Positions 5,229 through 5,640 of a stretch of 5,640 nucleotides of DNA are shown here, piece after piece. Origin of the DNA: Chlorobiota bacterium (lineage in GTDB: Bacteria; Bacteroidota; Ignavibacteria; Ignavibacteriales; Ignavibacteriaceae); the NCBI GenBank assembly GCA_008363265.1, contig RHKR01000361.1, forward strand, positions 1 to 5,640, given 5' to 3'. The notes under the pieces are model-generated. The model was not told the origin of the DNA. It did not search any database and was given only the letters and a program-made list of their open reading frames with translations. Made by a program: the position numbers and the translations under genes. Within the stretch, counting starts at the first letter, position 1. The number at the start of each line of letters is the position of its first letter.

Positions 5229-5640
5229 ATGGTTAACGAAATACGAAAAAAATACAACAGTGAATTTACCGAAGCGAAGTATCAGGCGTTTGTTGATGAT
5301 CTGAACACCTCGGCGGGGGTTAAACTTGACTTCCGCATATGCGAGACACCGCTCTTCCTATCGAAGGAACTGACAGTGGAACTGCAGGCGGCGTGCGAAG
5401 AGATAATCAGACAGCTTGATACACCTGAATACCGCGCGTTCGCGGAGGCATCGATACCCGATGGGCTCGCGGTGCCGAACCGCCTGGATCATCCAGTGTT
5501 CCTGCAGATCGATTTTGCAATCTGCTCCGACAGTAAGGGAGGGTTCACCCCGAGGCTGATCGAGCTCCAGGGCTTCCCTTCACTGTATGGTTTTCAGGTG
5601 TATTACGACGATATTTTCCGTCGCCACTTCCCCCTGCCGG
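5229..5640 (+). CDS. Unrecognised protein, possibly ATP-grasp-like ligase, 3'-partial
   Basis: The first 137 codons of a gene that runs off the right edge are present. An in-frame TAA at 5205 and the first ATG at 5229 fix the start; there is no strong Shine-Dalgarno site and the AACGGAC repeat fills that position. Composition and codon use look fully coding, with no signal peptide. The N-terminal part (1-75) is mostly helical and charged. The most informative segment is FLQIDFAI (91-98) followed by PRLIELQGFPSLYGFQ (108-123). Asp-rich strand plus P-x-L-[IV]-E-[LF]-[NQ] patterns occur in the circularly permuted ATP-grasp/glutathionylspermidine synthase-like group, and this is the basis for a tentative call. 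The same orientation and the position after two amide ligases support a shared pathway, but the 181-base spacer weakens the operon argument. The family assignment is uncertain; the existence of the gene is not. Confidence 0.75.
   Translation, partial: MVNEIRKKYNSEFTEAKYQAFVDDLNTSAGVKLDFRICETPLFLSKELTVELQAACEEIIRQLDTPEYRAFAEASIPDGLAVPNRLDHPVFLQIDFAICSDSKGGFTPRLIELQGFPSLYGFQVYYDDIFRRHFPLP

Overview
The window most likely comes from a member of the Ignavibacteria/Chlorobi side of the FCB group. The main clue is the C-terminus of the first gene. It carries an FnIII-like 'LPVEL.SF...LNWQTATEVDNSGFEVQR' module followed by the NYPNPFNP signature of type IX secretion (T9SS) sorting domains, a combination typical of Ignavibacteria and relatives. 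Weak Shine-Dalgarno sequences fit this. The assignment is an inference from protein style, not a taxonomic search.

Layout: (1) Positions 2-2215 hold the 3' part of a secreted repeat protein with eleven ~51-residue delta-60/DUF5122-like units, an FnIII-like domain and a T9SS sorting domain that appears to lack about 16 internal residues. (2) Positions 2216-2971 are a 756-base non-coding stretch packed with palindromes, short tandem repeats and one terminator-like hairpin. (3) Positions 2972-5047 hold two tightly packed genes: an ATP-grasp ligase and a YbdK/GCS2-type carboxylate-amine ligase, 6 bases apart. (4) Positions 5048-5228 are a 181-base spacer made almost wholly of tandem and inverted repeats. 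(5) Positions 5229-5640 hold the first 137 codons of a further gene that runs off the window and whose visible part vaguely resembles an ATP-grasp-like ligase.

How the genes work together: the ATP-grasp and YbdK-type proteins both belong to families that activate a carboxylate with ATP and join it to an amine. Their near-contact spacing suggests two successive amide-bond-forming steps toward a small peptide-like metabolite or a protein modification. Substrates cannot be read from the sequence. The third gene may belong to the same pathway, but a repeat-rich gap separates it. The upstream secreted protein appears unrelated.

The most unusual non-coding observation lies in 2718-2835. Two near-identical 15-base hairpin units, in opposite orientations, interrupt an ATCCGTGTC-type repeat array, and removing each in silico restores the array.
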